A DNA stretch of 45,127 bases from Pseudomonadales bacterium (GTDB lineage: Bacteria; Pseudomonadota; Gammaproteobacteria; Pseudomonadales; Pseudohongiellaceae). The DNA lies in assembly GCA_022821865.1 (NCBI GenBank), contig JAJECW010000117.1:1-45127 (forward strand), written 5' to 3'. The notes under the pieces are model-generated. The model was not told where the DNA came from. It searched no databases and saw nothing but the letters and a program-made list of their open reading frames with translations. Below are positions 8,899 to 17,011 of the stretch, piece after piece (positions within the stretch are counted from its first letter, which is position 1; every line of letters starts with the position of its first letter). A program made the translations under genes and the position numbers.

Positions 8899-9678
8899 CT
8901 ATGCGGAGTTGCGGTAGCGAGTAAGGTCGTCCGGTGTCACTTCGGATGCGGGCACTAGTCGGTAGTGTTTCTCTTGCACGACCTTGATTTCCCCGTTCTC
9001 CATCGTGACCTCGAACATCGCGATCAAATCGTTTTCGGCGAATTGGGTGAGGATCGGGCGGCAGATCAAGTCGGGCAGCCTTTCTCGACACCATAGGAAA
9101 TCCTGTTCCGATTGAATGACCGATAGTTGATCGCTACCGCCCTTTGCTTGCACGGGGAGGATGAACTGCCTTCCCATACTGTCGACGGCGACGTATATTT
9201 CGTCCACTTCAATCTGTCCGATATGCGGGACCGTCGTGCGCAAGTGATTCTGAAGCGAATATGCTGACACGCCCAAGAACACATCGATCAGGCGGTTGTA
9301 TCGAATCTTGGCCAGCAGCGCCTGTTCGTCCGACATGGCATGAGCGGATACGATTTCCGGCGTGGCGTCGGGAATCTTGATCGTCATCAGCGCGGCATTA
9401 GGCACTATGCGGTTAACGGTTACCAGGCGAAAAACGTACGCGGCCGGCCCAGCTCCGCGAATAGTCCACTCCCTATCGGCTGGCGCTGTATCCAAGATGG
9501 TTTGGGGTAACGGGCGGCGATAACGAAACGCATAAAGTATGTCCCCGAGGTTTTTGGGAACGGAAACACCGAGTTTTTCCGATGCATCAACCAGATCGTC
9601 TCTGACGAATTCGACTTCCACATCGCCGGGACTGTAGCGGTCAAGGAACACACGCTCGATTATTTTTTCGTAACTCAT
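8899..9678 (-). CDS. Putative type II restriction endonuclease
   Basis: 259 residues from the ATG at 9678, which overlaps the methyltransferase stop as ATGA, indicating translational coupling. I do not recognise the exact family. A PD-(D/E)XK-like core is visible at EVDEIYVAVDSMGRQFILPVQAKGGSDQ: acidic residues before a beta strand, then Q-A-K in the catalytic strand, a known variant of E-x-K. Position directly behind vsr and a C5 methyltransferase is the standard place for the cognate restriction enzyme, so the function is inferred mainly from context. A start further upstream would lie inside the methyltransferase gene. Confidence 0.65.
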   Translation of the reverse strand: MSYEKIIERVFLDRYSPGDVEVEFVRDDLVDASEKLGVSVPKNLGDILYAFRYRRPLPQTILDTAPADREWTIRGAGPAAYVFRLVTVNRIVPNAALMTIKIPDATPEIVSAHAMSDEQALLAKIRYNRLIDVFLGVSAYSLQNHLRTTVPHIGQIEVDEIYVAVDSMGRQFILPVQAKGGSDQLSVIQSEQDFLWCRERLPDLICRPILTQFAENDLIAMFEVTMENGEIKVVQEKHYRLVPASEVTPDDLTRYRNSA

Positions 9679-10958
9679 GCGCTGGCGCGAGCGAGTTCTC
9701 GCTCTATATCCTTTTGCTTTCGCTTGGTTGCGCCGCTTTTCCGATCTCGCTTTGCGATGGGAACGTCCACGCTCCAATAGGCAGCGGCCTCTGTCATGTC
9801 CATTTCCAGCAGTCCGGAAGGTCCTAGCGGGATAGTCCGCTCAGGAGAGGTTGGTTTTACGCCTAGCGCCTCGCGCACGGAAACCGCAACCGCTCTCGCC
9901 AAAGGAGGAGGCACCGAATTGCCGATTTGACGCCCGCCGTGCCACTTGGTGACGTGGAAGCGGAACCAGTCGGGAAACCCGTGGAGCCGCGCCATTTCCC
10001 GAACCGTGACGCAACGGTCGTAGCGATAATGAATCGGCCTGGGACTCGTAAAAGCGCCACGGGCGGAGTCCGTGCCGGCGCGCAACGTATTTGACACTCC
10101 GCTTGCGGCCAACTTGTAAAACCGTGAAATGGGTTCGACAGCGGCGGGCTTCGTTTTATGAAATCTTCTTCGCGAAATTTCGGTGTGAGCCGTTCGCAAA
10201 CTCGCCGTCATGAGTCGCGAATCCCACTCGCGCTTGTAACCGTTGTGCCATGCTTCGCTGTTGAGACACCTCATCTCCTTGGCGTACGCGCTTAAACTTG
10301 AGGTCGGCTCCCCAACACACACGCTGTCGGAACAGATCAGTTCGTCAAATTGTTCCGCGTCCGGCAGATCATCCAGAGCGTCTTGGCATGTCGGCGTAGG
10401 GACGAGAATCTCGGTGATCGGGTATCGCGGAGCGACTGAATCCTTGGCGCCCATCAGAAAGAGACGTTGCCGGTCCTGGGGCACTCCAAAATGACGCGCA
10501 TTCAATACCTGCCATGGGAGCGTCACCGAATAACCCGCCGCCTCGAACTCAGCGGTCAATTCGTCAAGGAGTTGGCGATGCTTCCCGACCGTGAGTCCAC
10601 GAACGTTCTCGAGTACGAATACGGACGGTTCGAGTTCCACGACCAGGCGGAGGAAATGCTTGATGAGCTGATTTCGAGGGTCGTCCAGAGCGCGTTTGCC
10701 GATCATGGAAAAGCCCTGGCAAGGCGCGCCTCCGACGATGACGTCGATCGGCCCCGATAACTCTCGCCTGACGGAGGCGCCGGAAATCCCGGTCGCGTCT
10801 GCGCAGTGCATCCGACACAGCGGAAAATTGTACTCGTGGGTGGCGGCATGGACCGGATCGATCTCGATCGCCGCGGCGACATCGAATCCGGCTTGTTCGA
10901 ATCCGAGGCTCAGTCCGCCGACGCCGGCGAATACGTCCAGGACGACCGGCCGCCTCAT
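9675..10958 (-). CDS. DNA (cytosine-5)-methyltransferase
   Basis: 427 residues from the ATG at 10958, which overlaps the vsr stop (ATGA). Conserved C5-methyltransferase motifs in order: I, DVFAGVGGLSLGFEQAG (AdoMet); IV, GGAPCQGFS with catalytic Cys ~80; VI, ENVRGL; VIII, QDRQRLFLMG; IX, REMARLHGFPDWF; X, GRQIGNSVPPPLA. It transfers a methyl group to C5 of cytosine in a specific duplex site; the target-recognition region between VIII and IX does not reveal the site to me. Expected to protect host DNA from the adjacent endonuclease, with Vsr repairing T:G mismatches from deamination. Confidence 0.96.
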   Translation of the reverse strand: MRRPVVLDVFAGVGGLSLGFEQAGFDVAAAIEIDPVHAATHEYNFPLCRMHCADATGISGASVRRELSGPIDVIVGGAPCQGFSMIGKRALDDPRNQLIKHFLRLVVELEPSVFVLENVRGLTVGKHRQLLDELTAEFEAAGYSVTLPWQVLNARHFGVPQDRQRLFLMGAKDSVAPRYPITEILVPTPTCQDALDDLPDAEQFDELICSDSVCVGEPTSSLSAYAKEMRCLNSEAWHNGYKREWDSRLMTASLRTAHTEISRRRFHKTKPAAVEPISRFYKLAASGVSNTLRAGTDSARGAFTSPRPIHYRYDRCVTVREMARLHGFPDWFRFHVTKWHGGRQIGNSVPPPLARAVAVSVREALGVKPTSPERTIPLGPSGLLEMDMTEAAAYWSVDVPIAKRDRKSGATKRKQKDIERELARASA

Positions 10959-11371
10959 GAGAGTTCGCCTTCCAGAAAGCGCATCAGGCGCTGCTTCAGT
11001 GATCCCATGTGTGCTATTTCGCATTCCCAGACTACGCAAACCTCCCATCCCCTGCCTATCAAGTCGCGAACGTTTTTCGCGTCTCTAGCTATATTTCTGC
11101 CGATCTTGTCTTTCCAGTAATCGATCCGACTGGTGGGAAGCCGTCCCTTCCCGCAGTCGTGGCCGTGCCAGAAGCAACCGTGAACGAAGACTACCTTGCG
11201 CCGCGACCGGAACACGAGGTCGGGGCGCCCGGGCAGGTCGCGCCTGTGGAGACCGTAGCGATAGCCCAGCCCGTGCAAGAGCCGACGCACGGCCATTTCG
11301 GGTCCGGTGTCCTTCTGCCGGACTGCGGCCATTATCCTTGATCTGACGTCAGGTGTGCGATTGTCGACCAC
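10955..11371 (-). CDS. vsr: Very-short-patch mismatch endonuclease Vsr
   Basis: 138 residues from a GTG at 11371, chosen because family members begin close to the RSRxM motif; an in-frame TTG at 11407 would add 12 residues. Hallmarks: DVRSRIMAAVRQKDTGPE, LPGRPDLVF (catalytic Asp), VFVHGCFWHGHDC (zinc/catalytic Cys-His) and WKDKIGRNIARDAKN, then GWEVCVVWECE. The family nicks 5' of T in T:G mismatches arising at methylated cytosines. First gene of the vsr-methyltransferase-endonuclease operon; divergent from the gene at 11466 with a ~60-95 bp shared control region. Confidence 0.95.
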   Translation of the reverse strand: MVDNRTPDVRSRIMAAVRQKDTGPEMAVRRLLHGLGYRYGLHRRDLPGRPDLVFRSRRKVVFVHGCFWHGHDCGKGRLPTSRIDYWKDKIGRNIARDAKNVRDLIGRGWEVCVVWECEIAHMGSLKQRLMRFLEGELS

Positions 11372-11465
11372 TTCGGATACTGTATATCCCCATAGTGCAT
11401 TACGCAATGAAACCGGGAAAATCAGCTAAACTGGGTGTGGATCGTTTGATTGCTTTGGAGAATTC

Positions 11466-11982
11466 ATGACTGAGGCTGCAAGGAAAGTGTTGGAGGACTG
11501 CAAAGCCGCTCTGGATATGCTCGATGAAGAGGGAGACGAACAGCGTTGGAGGGTTCTTTGGGCAGGGGCGATGGCTCTCGTGCGTGCCGTTGGGCATGTC
11601 CTGCAAAAGATCGACGGAGAAGACCCCACAGCGTCAACTGGTAGCTAAAGCGTGGAAAAGGTGGGGCGCCGACCGGGAGGCCAATGAGGTCTTTTGGGAG
11701 TTCATTCAAAAGGAGCGAAACAACATCTTGAAGGAATACCGGTTCAACGTACACGACTCGGCGGTCGTGGGTCTCGCGGCGGTGGAATGCGACGAAGCAG
11801 GCAACGAAGTAGCAATCGAGTCTCCGTCCATGCTCGACGAAAACCTCTTTCGACCTATAGAGGAGGGGTACCAAGTTGGGGAGGACGCAAGAAACGCGTA
11901 TGCCGATGCGATAGGGTGGTGGAATGCGGAGCTTTCGCGTATGGAAGCAGCTTTGACAATACTGAAAAGACTTAAAAAATGA
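11466..11982 (+). pseudogene. Frameshifted helical protein partnered with HTH regulator
   Basis: Start ATG 11466 with GGAG six bases upstream. Frame 1 encodes ~53 residues (MTEAARKVLEDCKAALDML...QKIDGED). The protein then continues sensibly only in the next frame (PQRQLVAKAWKRWGADREANEVFWEFIQKERNN...). Removing one C from the four-C run at 11624-11627 restores a single 171-residue frame. The product is alpha-helical and unassigned; KERNNILKEY loosely recalls the RN-containing helix of HEPN proteins, but the motif His is absent. Its stop overlaps the HTH gene's ATG. The shift could be a mutation, a phase-variable tract or a base-calling error. Confidence 0.7.
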
Positions 11983-12284
11983 GCACCGGAAATCGATTCG
12001 ACAATGTATGGGCCGCGCTGGAAGATGATCCCGTTCGTGTGGAAAATCTGAAACTGCGATCCATTCTGATGATGAAGATTGCCGAGCGGATTGAACTGCG
12101 GCAAATAAAGCAGAAGCAGGCGGCGGAGATTCTGCAAATTTCCCAACCAAGGGTAAGCTCCCTGCTAAGCGGAAAAATCAACGCCTTTCGCCTGGATAGC
12201 TTGGTGGATATGACTCATCGCTTGGGAATGCAAGTCACACTTGATGTAGCCGCTTGGTCATTTGCACGAGACAATACCTATTGA
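11979..12284 (+). CDS. XRE/HigA-like HTH regulator (HTH_37 type)
   Basis: 101 residues. The start ATG overlaps the upstream stop (ATGA). MSTGNRFDNVWAALEDDP, then KLRSILMMKIAERIELRQIKQKQAAEILQISQPRVSSLLSGKINAFRLDSL matches the HTH_37/XRE domain often found as antitoxins or as regulators in two-gene toxin-antitoxin modules. It probably binds its own operon's promoter between 11408 and 11465 and neutralises or represses the upstream partner. Its 3' end overlaps the convergent diguanylate cyclase gene by 27 nt. Confidence 0.85.
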   Translation: MSTGNRFDNVWAALEDDPVRVENLKLRSILMMKIAERIELRQIKQKQAAEILQISQPRVSSLLSGKINAFRLDSLVDMTHRLGMQVTLDVAAWSFARDNTY

Positions 12285-12863
12285 ATGACCGATGCGGTTG
12301 CGGTCGTCGCGTTTGGACAGGTATAGCAACTGATCCACGGCTTCAAAGAAATCCCTTTCCGCGAGTTCGCCGTCTTCGGCCTCGTAGACGCCGACTCCGG
12401 TGCTGGCCTGGATTTTCCAGTGGATATCGCCCATTTGAAAGGGCGAGCGCCCGAGTTGGGCTTGAAGGCGCCGGGAAAGCCGAATTCCCTGTTCGAGATT
12501 GGTGGAGGGCAGGATGATGGCGAATTCGTCGCCGCCGAGGCGGCAGGGCGTGTCGAGGCGGCGGATTGCGCCCTGGATGACCCGGGCAAGATGGCAAAGC
12601 ACCGAATTGCCGACTTCGTGGCCGTGGCTGTCGTTTACGGTCTTGAAATTGTCGAGATCCATCAGAACCAGGCAAGTGGGCTGGCCGCTGCGCCGGGTGC
12701 GCTCGAGTTCGAGGCTCAGGGTGTGATTGAAATGGCGCAGGTTCGACAGGCCGGTGAGCTCGTCGGTATGGACGAGGGCGCGCAGGTATTCCACTTGCCG
12801 ACGCAGTGATTCCAAATCGGACAAGGTTTCCTGCGCCGGCGGCTGGTTTTCTTGGTCTTGCAT
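12258..12863 (-). CDS. GGDEF diguanylate cyclase
   Basis: 201 residues from the ATG at 12863, preceded by GGGAG at good spacing. A short N-terminal coiled coil (residues ~12-30) leads into a complete GGDEF domain: TDELTGLSNLRHFN, DLDNFKTVNDSHGH (metal site), RRLD inhibitory I-site exactly five residues before GGDEF, and a VDQLLYLSKRDDRNRIG end. It should make cyclic di-GMP from two GTP in the cytoplasm with product feedback inhibition. There is no sensor domain, so its input is unknown; the coiled coil suggests dimerisation. Confidence 0.92.
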   Translation of the reverse strand: MQDQENQPPAQETLSDLESLRRQVEYLRALVHTDELTGLSNLRHFNHTLSLELERTRRSGQPTCLVLMDLDNFKTVNDSHGHEVGNSVLCHLARVIQGAIRRLDTPCRLGGDEFAIILPSTNLEQGIRLSRRLQAQLGRSPFQMGDIHWKIQASTGVGVYEAEDGELAERDFFEAVDQLLYLSKRDDRNRIGHSIGIVSCK

Positions 12864-12991
12864 CGCGCCACTCCCGGAGCCGCGGGCAAGTCCCTTGCAA
12901 CATTCAGTTCCCGACAAATGGAGGTTAGCACATTGTAATCAGGGAACGTAAGACGGAAACTTCGGGACACTGTCCTATTTCCGTCATTCAT

Positions 12992-13035
12992 CCCGTCATT
13001 CTGCGCGCAGCGAAGCGGAGTCGCAGAATGACGGG
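12992..13035. repeat. Palindromic repeat, short form
   Basis: A perfect 14-bp inverted repeat, CCCGTCATTCTGCG (12992-13005) and its complement (13022-13035), around a loop with GCAGCGAAGCGGAGT. Same family as 3425-3535 and 18124-18207 but lacking the inner hairpin. It sits between the ends of the symporter gene and the start of the GGDEF gene, so it is transcribed from the symporter operon and could act as a terminator-like or mRNA-stabilising hairpin. Confidence 0.85.
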
Positions 13036-13060
13036 GTGGATAAATGATGGGGCGGAACGA

Positions 13061-14749
13061 TCAGGGCAGCGCCCAGGCGGGGAGGTCGCCGAGGACGCCG
13101 AAGGTGAGATGGCCAGCGGTGTAGACGAACAGCGTGAGCAACAGCACCGAAAGCAGGTCGAGCCAGACTCCGGCAACCACCATCTTGACGATGGGGACCC
13201 GCCCCGAGCCATAGATGATCGCATTGGGCGGGGTGGATACCGGCAGCATGAAGGCGCAGGACGCCGCCAGCGTGGTGGGAATCAGCAGCAGCAGGGGGTG
13301 CGCTTCGATGGCCTGGGACAGGCTCGCCATGATCGGCAGCGACAGGGAAATCGTGGCGGTGTTCGACGAAACTTCGGTGAGGGCGGTGATGAAGGCCACC
13401 GTGCTTGTGACGATCACCAGCGGGCTGGCGTCGCCGAGCAAGGCGCCGAGCTGCATGGCGACATAGTCCGACAATCCCGAAGTGGTAAAACCCTTGGCGA
13501 TGGCGAGGCCGCCGCCGAACAGCAGCAGAATCCCCCAGGGAATCTTTTTCGCGTCGTCCCAGTCGAGCAGCCTGCCGCCTGCCTGCTTGCCCGCGGGGAT
13601 GATGAACAGGGTCAGCGCCATGGCGATGGAGACGGTGCCGTCGTCGATCATGTAGCCCACCGGCGAGCCGCCGAGGCTGGTGAGCAGCGAATCGAGATAG
13701 TAGCTCCAGCCGAACAGGTCGATCCCTTCCCCGAGCAGCCGCTCCTTGCGGGTCATCCACAGCAGCGCCACGGTGAAGAACACCCAGCCCACGCGCTTCT
13801 CCTCGATGCTCATGGGCCCGAGCTTGCCGATTTCCCGATCGATGAATCCTTCGCCGCTGAAAGGCGTTTCCCTGGGCAGCGGAAACACGATGCGCGTCAG
13901 CAGCACCCAGGCGATGAGCATGTAGACCAGGGTCAGGGGAAAGGCGAACAGCAGCCAGGCGGAGAATGTGATGTCCGGCGCATCGGGAAACAACTGCCCG
14001 AGCTGGGTGACGAGCACGCCATTGGGCGGGGTGCCGATCAGGGTGGCGAAGCCGCCGATGGAGGCGGAATAGGCGATGCCCAGCAGCAGGTTCAGGGAGA
14101 AATTGCCGGCATTGGCGGGAACTTCGCCGCCGCTGGCCAGCGCCTGTCGATTGAGTTCCTCGTAGAGCAGTATCAGCGACAGGCCCATGGGCATCATCAT
14201 CATGGCGGTGGCGGTGTTCGACAGCCACATCGACAGAAAGCCCGTCGCCACCATGAAACCGAGCACGAGCCGATGCGGCTGGCCGCCGATGATGCGCAGC
14301 ACATGCAGGGCGATGCGCCGGTGCAGGTTCCACTTCTCCACCGCCACGGCGATCATGAAACCGCCCATGAACAGCAGGATCACCCAATCCATGTACTGGT
14401 CGGCCACATTGGGAAAGATGACGTCGATGTCGCCGGGCAGCACGCCTTCGCCGAACTCCACGAGGCCGCCGGCGGGCACTTCGCGACCACGCATGATGCC
14501 CAGCAGGGGAAACAGCACAATGGGCAGCAGGGCGGTGGCCGCCAGCGGAATCGCCTCGGTAATCCACCAGATCGCCATCAGCAGAATGGTGGCGAACATC
14601 CGGGTCACGGTCGGGTTGCCGGGGTCGAGATCGACAAAAAGCAGGGTGAGAAGGAATACCGCCGGGCCCAGCCAGAGCCCGATGCGGCTATGCAGGGGAA
14701 TGGCCTTGCCCGGCTCCGGTGCCGGCTCGCTGGCGGCGGCTTCGCTCAT
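13061..14749 (-). CDS. DASS-family sodium/anion symporter (SLC13-like)
   Basis: 562 residues from the ATG at 14749, which overlaps the upstream hydrolase stop as ATGA. About 11-13 membrane helices. Family signatures: WWITEAIPLAATALLPIVLFPLLGI near the N-terminus, LLLGIAYSASIGGFATLIGTPPN (first SNT-type cation/anion loop) and FITALTEVSSNTATISL with a matching C-terminal loop (SCAFMLPVSTPPNAIIYGSG). Family role: Na+-coupled uptake of di- or tricarboxylates or sulfate; specificity is not readable. It is co-transcribed with a dienelactone hydrolase, suggesting uptake of an organic acid that feeds the same pathway. Confidence 0.93.
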   Translation of the reverse strand: MSEAAASEPAPEPGKAIPLHSRIGLWLGPAVFLLTLLFVDLDPGNPTVTRMFATILLMAIWWITEAIPLAATALLPIVLFPLLGIMRGREVPAGGLVEFGEGVLPGDIDVIFPNVADQYMDWVILLFMGGFMIAVAVEKWNLHRRIALHVLRIIGGQPHRLVLGFMVATGFLSMWLSNTATAMMMMPMGLSLILLYEELNRQALASGGEVPANAGNFSLNLLLGIAYSASIGGFATLIGTPPNGVLVTQLGQLFPDAPDITFSAWLLFAFPLTLVYMLIAWVLLTRIVFPLPRETPFSGEGFIDREIGKLGPMSIEEKRVGWVFFTVALLWMTRKERLLGEGIDLFGWSYYLDSLLTSLGGSPVGYMIDDGTVSIAMALTLFIIPAGKQAGGRLLDWDDAKKIPWGILLLFGGGLAIAKGFTTSGLSDYVAMQLGALLGDASPLVIVTSTVAFITALTEVSSNTATISLSLPIMASLSQAIEAHPLLLLIPTTLAASCAFMLPVSTPPNAIIYGSGRVPIVKMVVAGVWLDLLSVLLLTLFVYTAGHLTFGVLGDLPAWALP

Positions 14750-15468
14750 GTCCCCCGGGCAAAGATTTCCGTAAGAAAATTTTCCAGGGACTGGTAGGCG
14801 CGGCGTTCCGCGGTGGCGCTGTACACCGCGCCGAAACCGGGGTCGTTGGCCAGGGGATGGGTGAATGCGTGCATCGTGCCGCCATAGCTGTGTACTTGCC
14901 AGTCCACGCCGGCTTCGGTCATTTCCCGCTGCAGGGCCAGCACCTGCTCCGGGGGCACCATGGGATCGTCGTGGCCATGGAGGCAAAGCACCCGGGCGCG
15001 GATTTCCCCATTGGCCACATCCCCCGGCGTGAAGATGCCGTGGATGCTCACCACGCCAAGTATGTCCGCCCCGGAGCGGGCTAGCTCCAGGGCGCACATG
15101 CCGCCGAAACAATAGCCCATGGCGGCAACCTGGGTCGCCTTCACCTGGGGAATATTGCGGCCGGCCACCAGCGCGGCGCGAACCCGGCGGCGCAGCAGCG
15201 CCCGGTCCGCCGCGAAAGGCCCCATCAGGGCGGCATTGCGTTCGGCGTCGCTCGCGCCGCCGACAATGCCCTTGCCATACATATCCAAGGCAAAGCCCAC
15301 ATAGCCCAGCCCGGCGACCCGCTCGGCGGCCTTGCAGGCGAACTCCCCCCGTCCGCTCCAGTCGTGGCCCACCAGCACCAGCGGCTTCTGGATGGCGGAT
15401 TCCTCATAAGCGGCATAGCCCTCCAGGACCGTGTCGCCGTCGTTGTATTCAATCAGTTGGGTAATCAT
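14746..15468 (-). CDS. Dienelactone hydrolase family protein
   Basis: 240 residues. Alpha/beta hydrolase with LVLVGHDWSGRGEFA, a nucleophile Cys in GYCFGGMCA (Cys replaces Ser, as in dienelactone hydrolases), an Asp in LHGHDDPMVPPE and a His in GTMHAFTHP. Cytoplasmic; no signal peptide. The family opens dienelactones in catechol degradation, though many members have other ester or lactone substrates. It is first in an operon with the DASS symporter and its stop is coupled to that gene. Peroxiredoxin lies 25 bp upstream on the same strand and may be co-transcribed. Confidence 0.92.
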   Translation of the reverse strand: MITQLIEYNDGDTVLEGYAAYEESAIQKPLVLVGHDWSGRGEFACKAAERVAGLGYVGFALDMYGKGIVGGASDAERNAALMGPFAADRALLRRRVRAALVAGRNIPQVKATQVAAMGYCFGGMCALELARSGADILGVVSIHGIFTPGDVANGEIRARVLCLHGHDDPMVPPEQVLALQREMTEAGVDWQVHSYGGTMHAFTHPLANDPGFGAVYSATAERRAYQSLENFLTEIFARGT

Positions 15469-15493
15469 GGCCCGGCTCTCCTGGATTCGCCGT

Positions 15494-15973
15494 TCAGAGA
15501 TGCTCCAGAATCGACTCCGCCGAGCTGACGCTGATTTCCCCCGCGGGCTCGATGGCCAGATGGCTGATCACGCCGTCGTCCACAATCATCGCGCAGCGCT
15601 TGGCCCGGCTGCCCATGCCATAGCCGCTGAAATCCACATTCAGCCCGGCCGCCGCGGCAAACTCGCCATTGCCATCCGCAAGCATGAGCAATTCCCCGGC
15701 ATTCTGGGCCTTGCCCCAGGCGCCCATGACAAAGGCGTCATTCACCGCCATGCAGGCGATGGTGTCAACGCCTTTCGCCTTGATGGCGTCGGCGTTGACC
15801 ACATAGCCCGGCAGATGCGCCATGGAACAGCCCGGCGTAAAAGCCCCCGGCACAATAAACATCACCACCTTCTTGCCGCCAAAAACCTCATCGCTTCCCA
15901 GCGGTTTGGGGCCATCATCGGTCATCACCCGGAAAGTCGCCGCCGGAACCCGATCGCCTGCTGCTATCGTCAT
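15494..15973 (-). CDS. Peroxiredoxin, Prx5/redoxin type
   Basis: 159 residues from ATG 15973 (AGGAG nine bases upstream); an in-frame start at 16054 would add an unlikely leader. VVMFIVPGAFTPGCSMAHLPGYV carries the peroxidatic Cys in the Prx5-type PGAFTPxC motif, and the conserved Arg lies in GMGSRAKRCAMIVDDG. It reduces hydrogen peroxide and organic peroxides using glutathione or thioredoxin. Cytoplasmic. Heads the peroxiredoxin-hydrolase-symporter run. Confidence 0.93.
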   Translation of the reverse strand: MTIAAGDRVPAATFRVMTDDGPKPLGSDEVFGGKKVVMFIVPGAFTPGCSMAHLPGYVVNADAIKAKGVDTIACMAVNDAFVMGAWGKAQNAGELLMLADGNGEFAAAAGLNVDFSGYGMGSRAKRCAMIVDDGVISHLAIEPAGEISVSSAESILEHL

Positions 15974-16132
15974 CTGAATCCGCTCCTGATCTGCTGTCTG
16001 AAAGGAAAAACCGCCGGCTGGACCAGACTGTGCCCAAAGCCGGAACCGCCGCATGGTAGCAGATTTGCCGCGGGTTGCTAATTCGGGAACAAGCTCCTAA
16101 CGCCAATGCCGGACGGTCAAGACAGTCTGCGC

Positions 16133-16161
16133 TTGCCATGACTAGTCTGACTAGTTACGAT
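16133..16161 (+). promoter_or_regulatory. Promoter with ACTAGT repeats in the spacer
   Basis: TTGCCA (16133-16138) and TACGAT (16156-16161) are separated by 17 bp, and the spacer holds two copies of the palindrome ACTAGT (16141-16146, 16151-16156). The antitoxin ATG at 16168 is only seven bases after the -10 with no Shine-Dalgarno between, so the transcript would be leaderless or nearly so. The ACTAGT pair is a natural candidate for autorepression by the antitoxin. Confidence 0.5.
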
Positions 16162-16167
16162 AACGAA

Positions 16168-16446
16168 ATGGCAATCAACTACTCGATCTATGAAGCCAAG
16201 GTGCGGTTCTCGGAAGTGATTCGGCAAGTGCGCGAAGGCAAGGCCGTTACTGTCTCCTACCGGGGAGAACCAGTGGCGGAGATTCGTTCGATCAAAAGTG
16301 CTGGACAGCAAACCATGGAAGAGAGGGTATTAGAACTCGAAAGGAGCGGTGTCCTGGTTCGTTCGGCGAAACCAAAGCAGAAACTTCGGCCAGTTGCCAA
16401 GCGACCGGGGGCGCTTGCGAGGTTTCTCGCCGAGCGGGGCGAATGA
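16168..16446 (+). CDS. Phd/YefM-family antitoxin
   Basis: 92 residues from the ATG at 16168. MAINYSIYEAKVRFSEVIRQVREGKAVTVSYRGEPVAEIR is a classic Phd/YefM N-terminal DNA-binding fold, and the charged C-terminal tail would wrap the toxin. An upstream in-frame ATG at 16138 lies inside the predicted promoter and is less likely. The stop overlaps the toxin's ATG (ATGA). Because the toxin is broken, this antitoxin is probably an orphan regulator now. Confidence 0.9.
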   Translation: MAINYSIYEAKVRFSEVIRQVREGKAVTVSYRGEPVAEIRSIKSAGQQTMEERVLELERSGVLVRSAKPKQKLRPVAKRPGALARFLAERGE

Positions 16447-17007
16447 AGTTCGCTTACATCGATACATCGGTTTTAACGGCAATTGCCTTAGACGAACCGG
16501 ATGCCGAGGAATGCGCATCGAGACTGGACAAGTTCACACACCTGGGGGCCTGCGCCGTAGGAATTCACGGCTGCAAATCCGCTCTCATCCACGCCCCCGG
16601 CCGCTCGATTTCGTTGCATATCCACCAATATTCGCCTCAATCGATCAGCCAGGGCCGCGGCGATAGCGAATTTTCGCTTTCGCGAATTCCTACGGCGCAG
16701 GCTCCTAGCCTCGTCAAATCTGCTCGAAGCTGAGATCAGGGCGGCATTCAAACGCGAGCATATCGACTTTCAGGAGAGCATTATCGCCGACATCGAATGG
16801 ATTCTACCCGACAGAACGCTTACACCCGAGTTTTCGGAAGTCCTCCAGGCTGGGTACCTAAGGGGCGCAGACCTTGCTCATGTCGCAACTGCCCTCTATT
16901 TCATCCCTCAGCGGGGAAGCCTTGCATTCTCAACGCTTGACGCCAGACAAGGCGGCATCGCGAAGAAATTGGGATTTCCGGTTCTAATGGAGCAGATCGT
17001 TGCATGA
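16443..17007 (+). pseudogene. PIN-domain toxin (VapC-like), interrupted
   Basis: N-terminal MKFAYIDTSVLTAIALDEPDAEECASRLDKFTHL gives the first PIN acidic residue (IDTS). After the inserted element, a +1 frame resumes with ASSNLLEAEIRAAFKRE, RGADLAHVATALY and FSTLDARQGGIAKKLG, the remaining acidic sites. Joining the ends across one CTRG target copy restores THLASSNLLEAE exactly. The inserted 159 bp plus a 4-bp duplication add 163 bp, not a multiple of three. Translation therefore enters the element, stays open, and ends at TGA 16732-16734 as a ~96-residue product with one catalytic acid. Inactive as an RNase unless the element is lost. Confidence 0.9.
16546..16704. mobile_element. 159-bp MITE-like element with terminal inverted repeats
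   Basis: Ends are 21-bp inverted repeats matching at 20 positions (16546-16566 against 16684-16704), beginning GRGCCTGCGCCGTAGG. They are flanked by CTGG (16542-16545) and CTAG (16705-16708), read as a 4-bp target duplication with one substitution. The interior carries no transposase and no recognised gene. Short ends plus a YTAR-like 4-bp target resemble non-autonomous derivatives of IS5-family elements, but the family assignment is inference. Confidence 0.8.
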
Positions 17008-17011
17008 ACGA

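Noticed and set aside
13028..14797. A long plus-strand open frame opposite the DASS symporter.
   Set aside because: Charged low-complexity antisense of a GC-rich membrane protein; the symporter frame has all family motifs.
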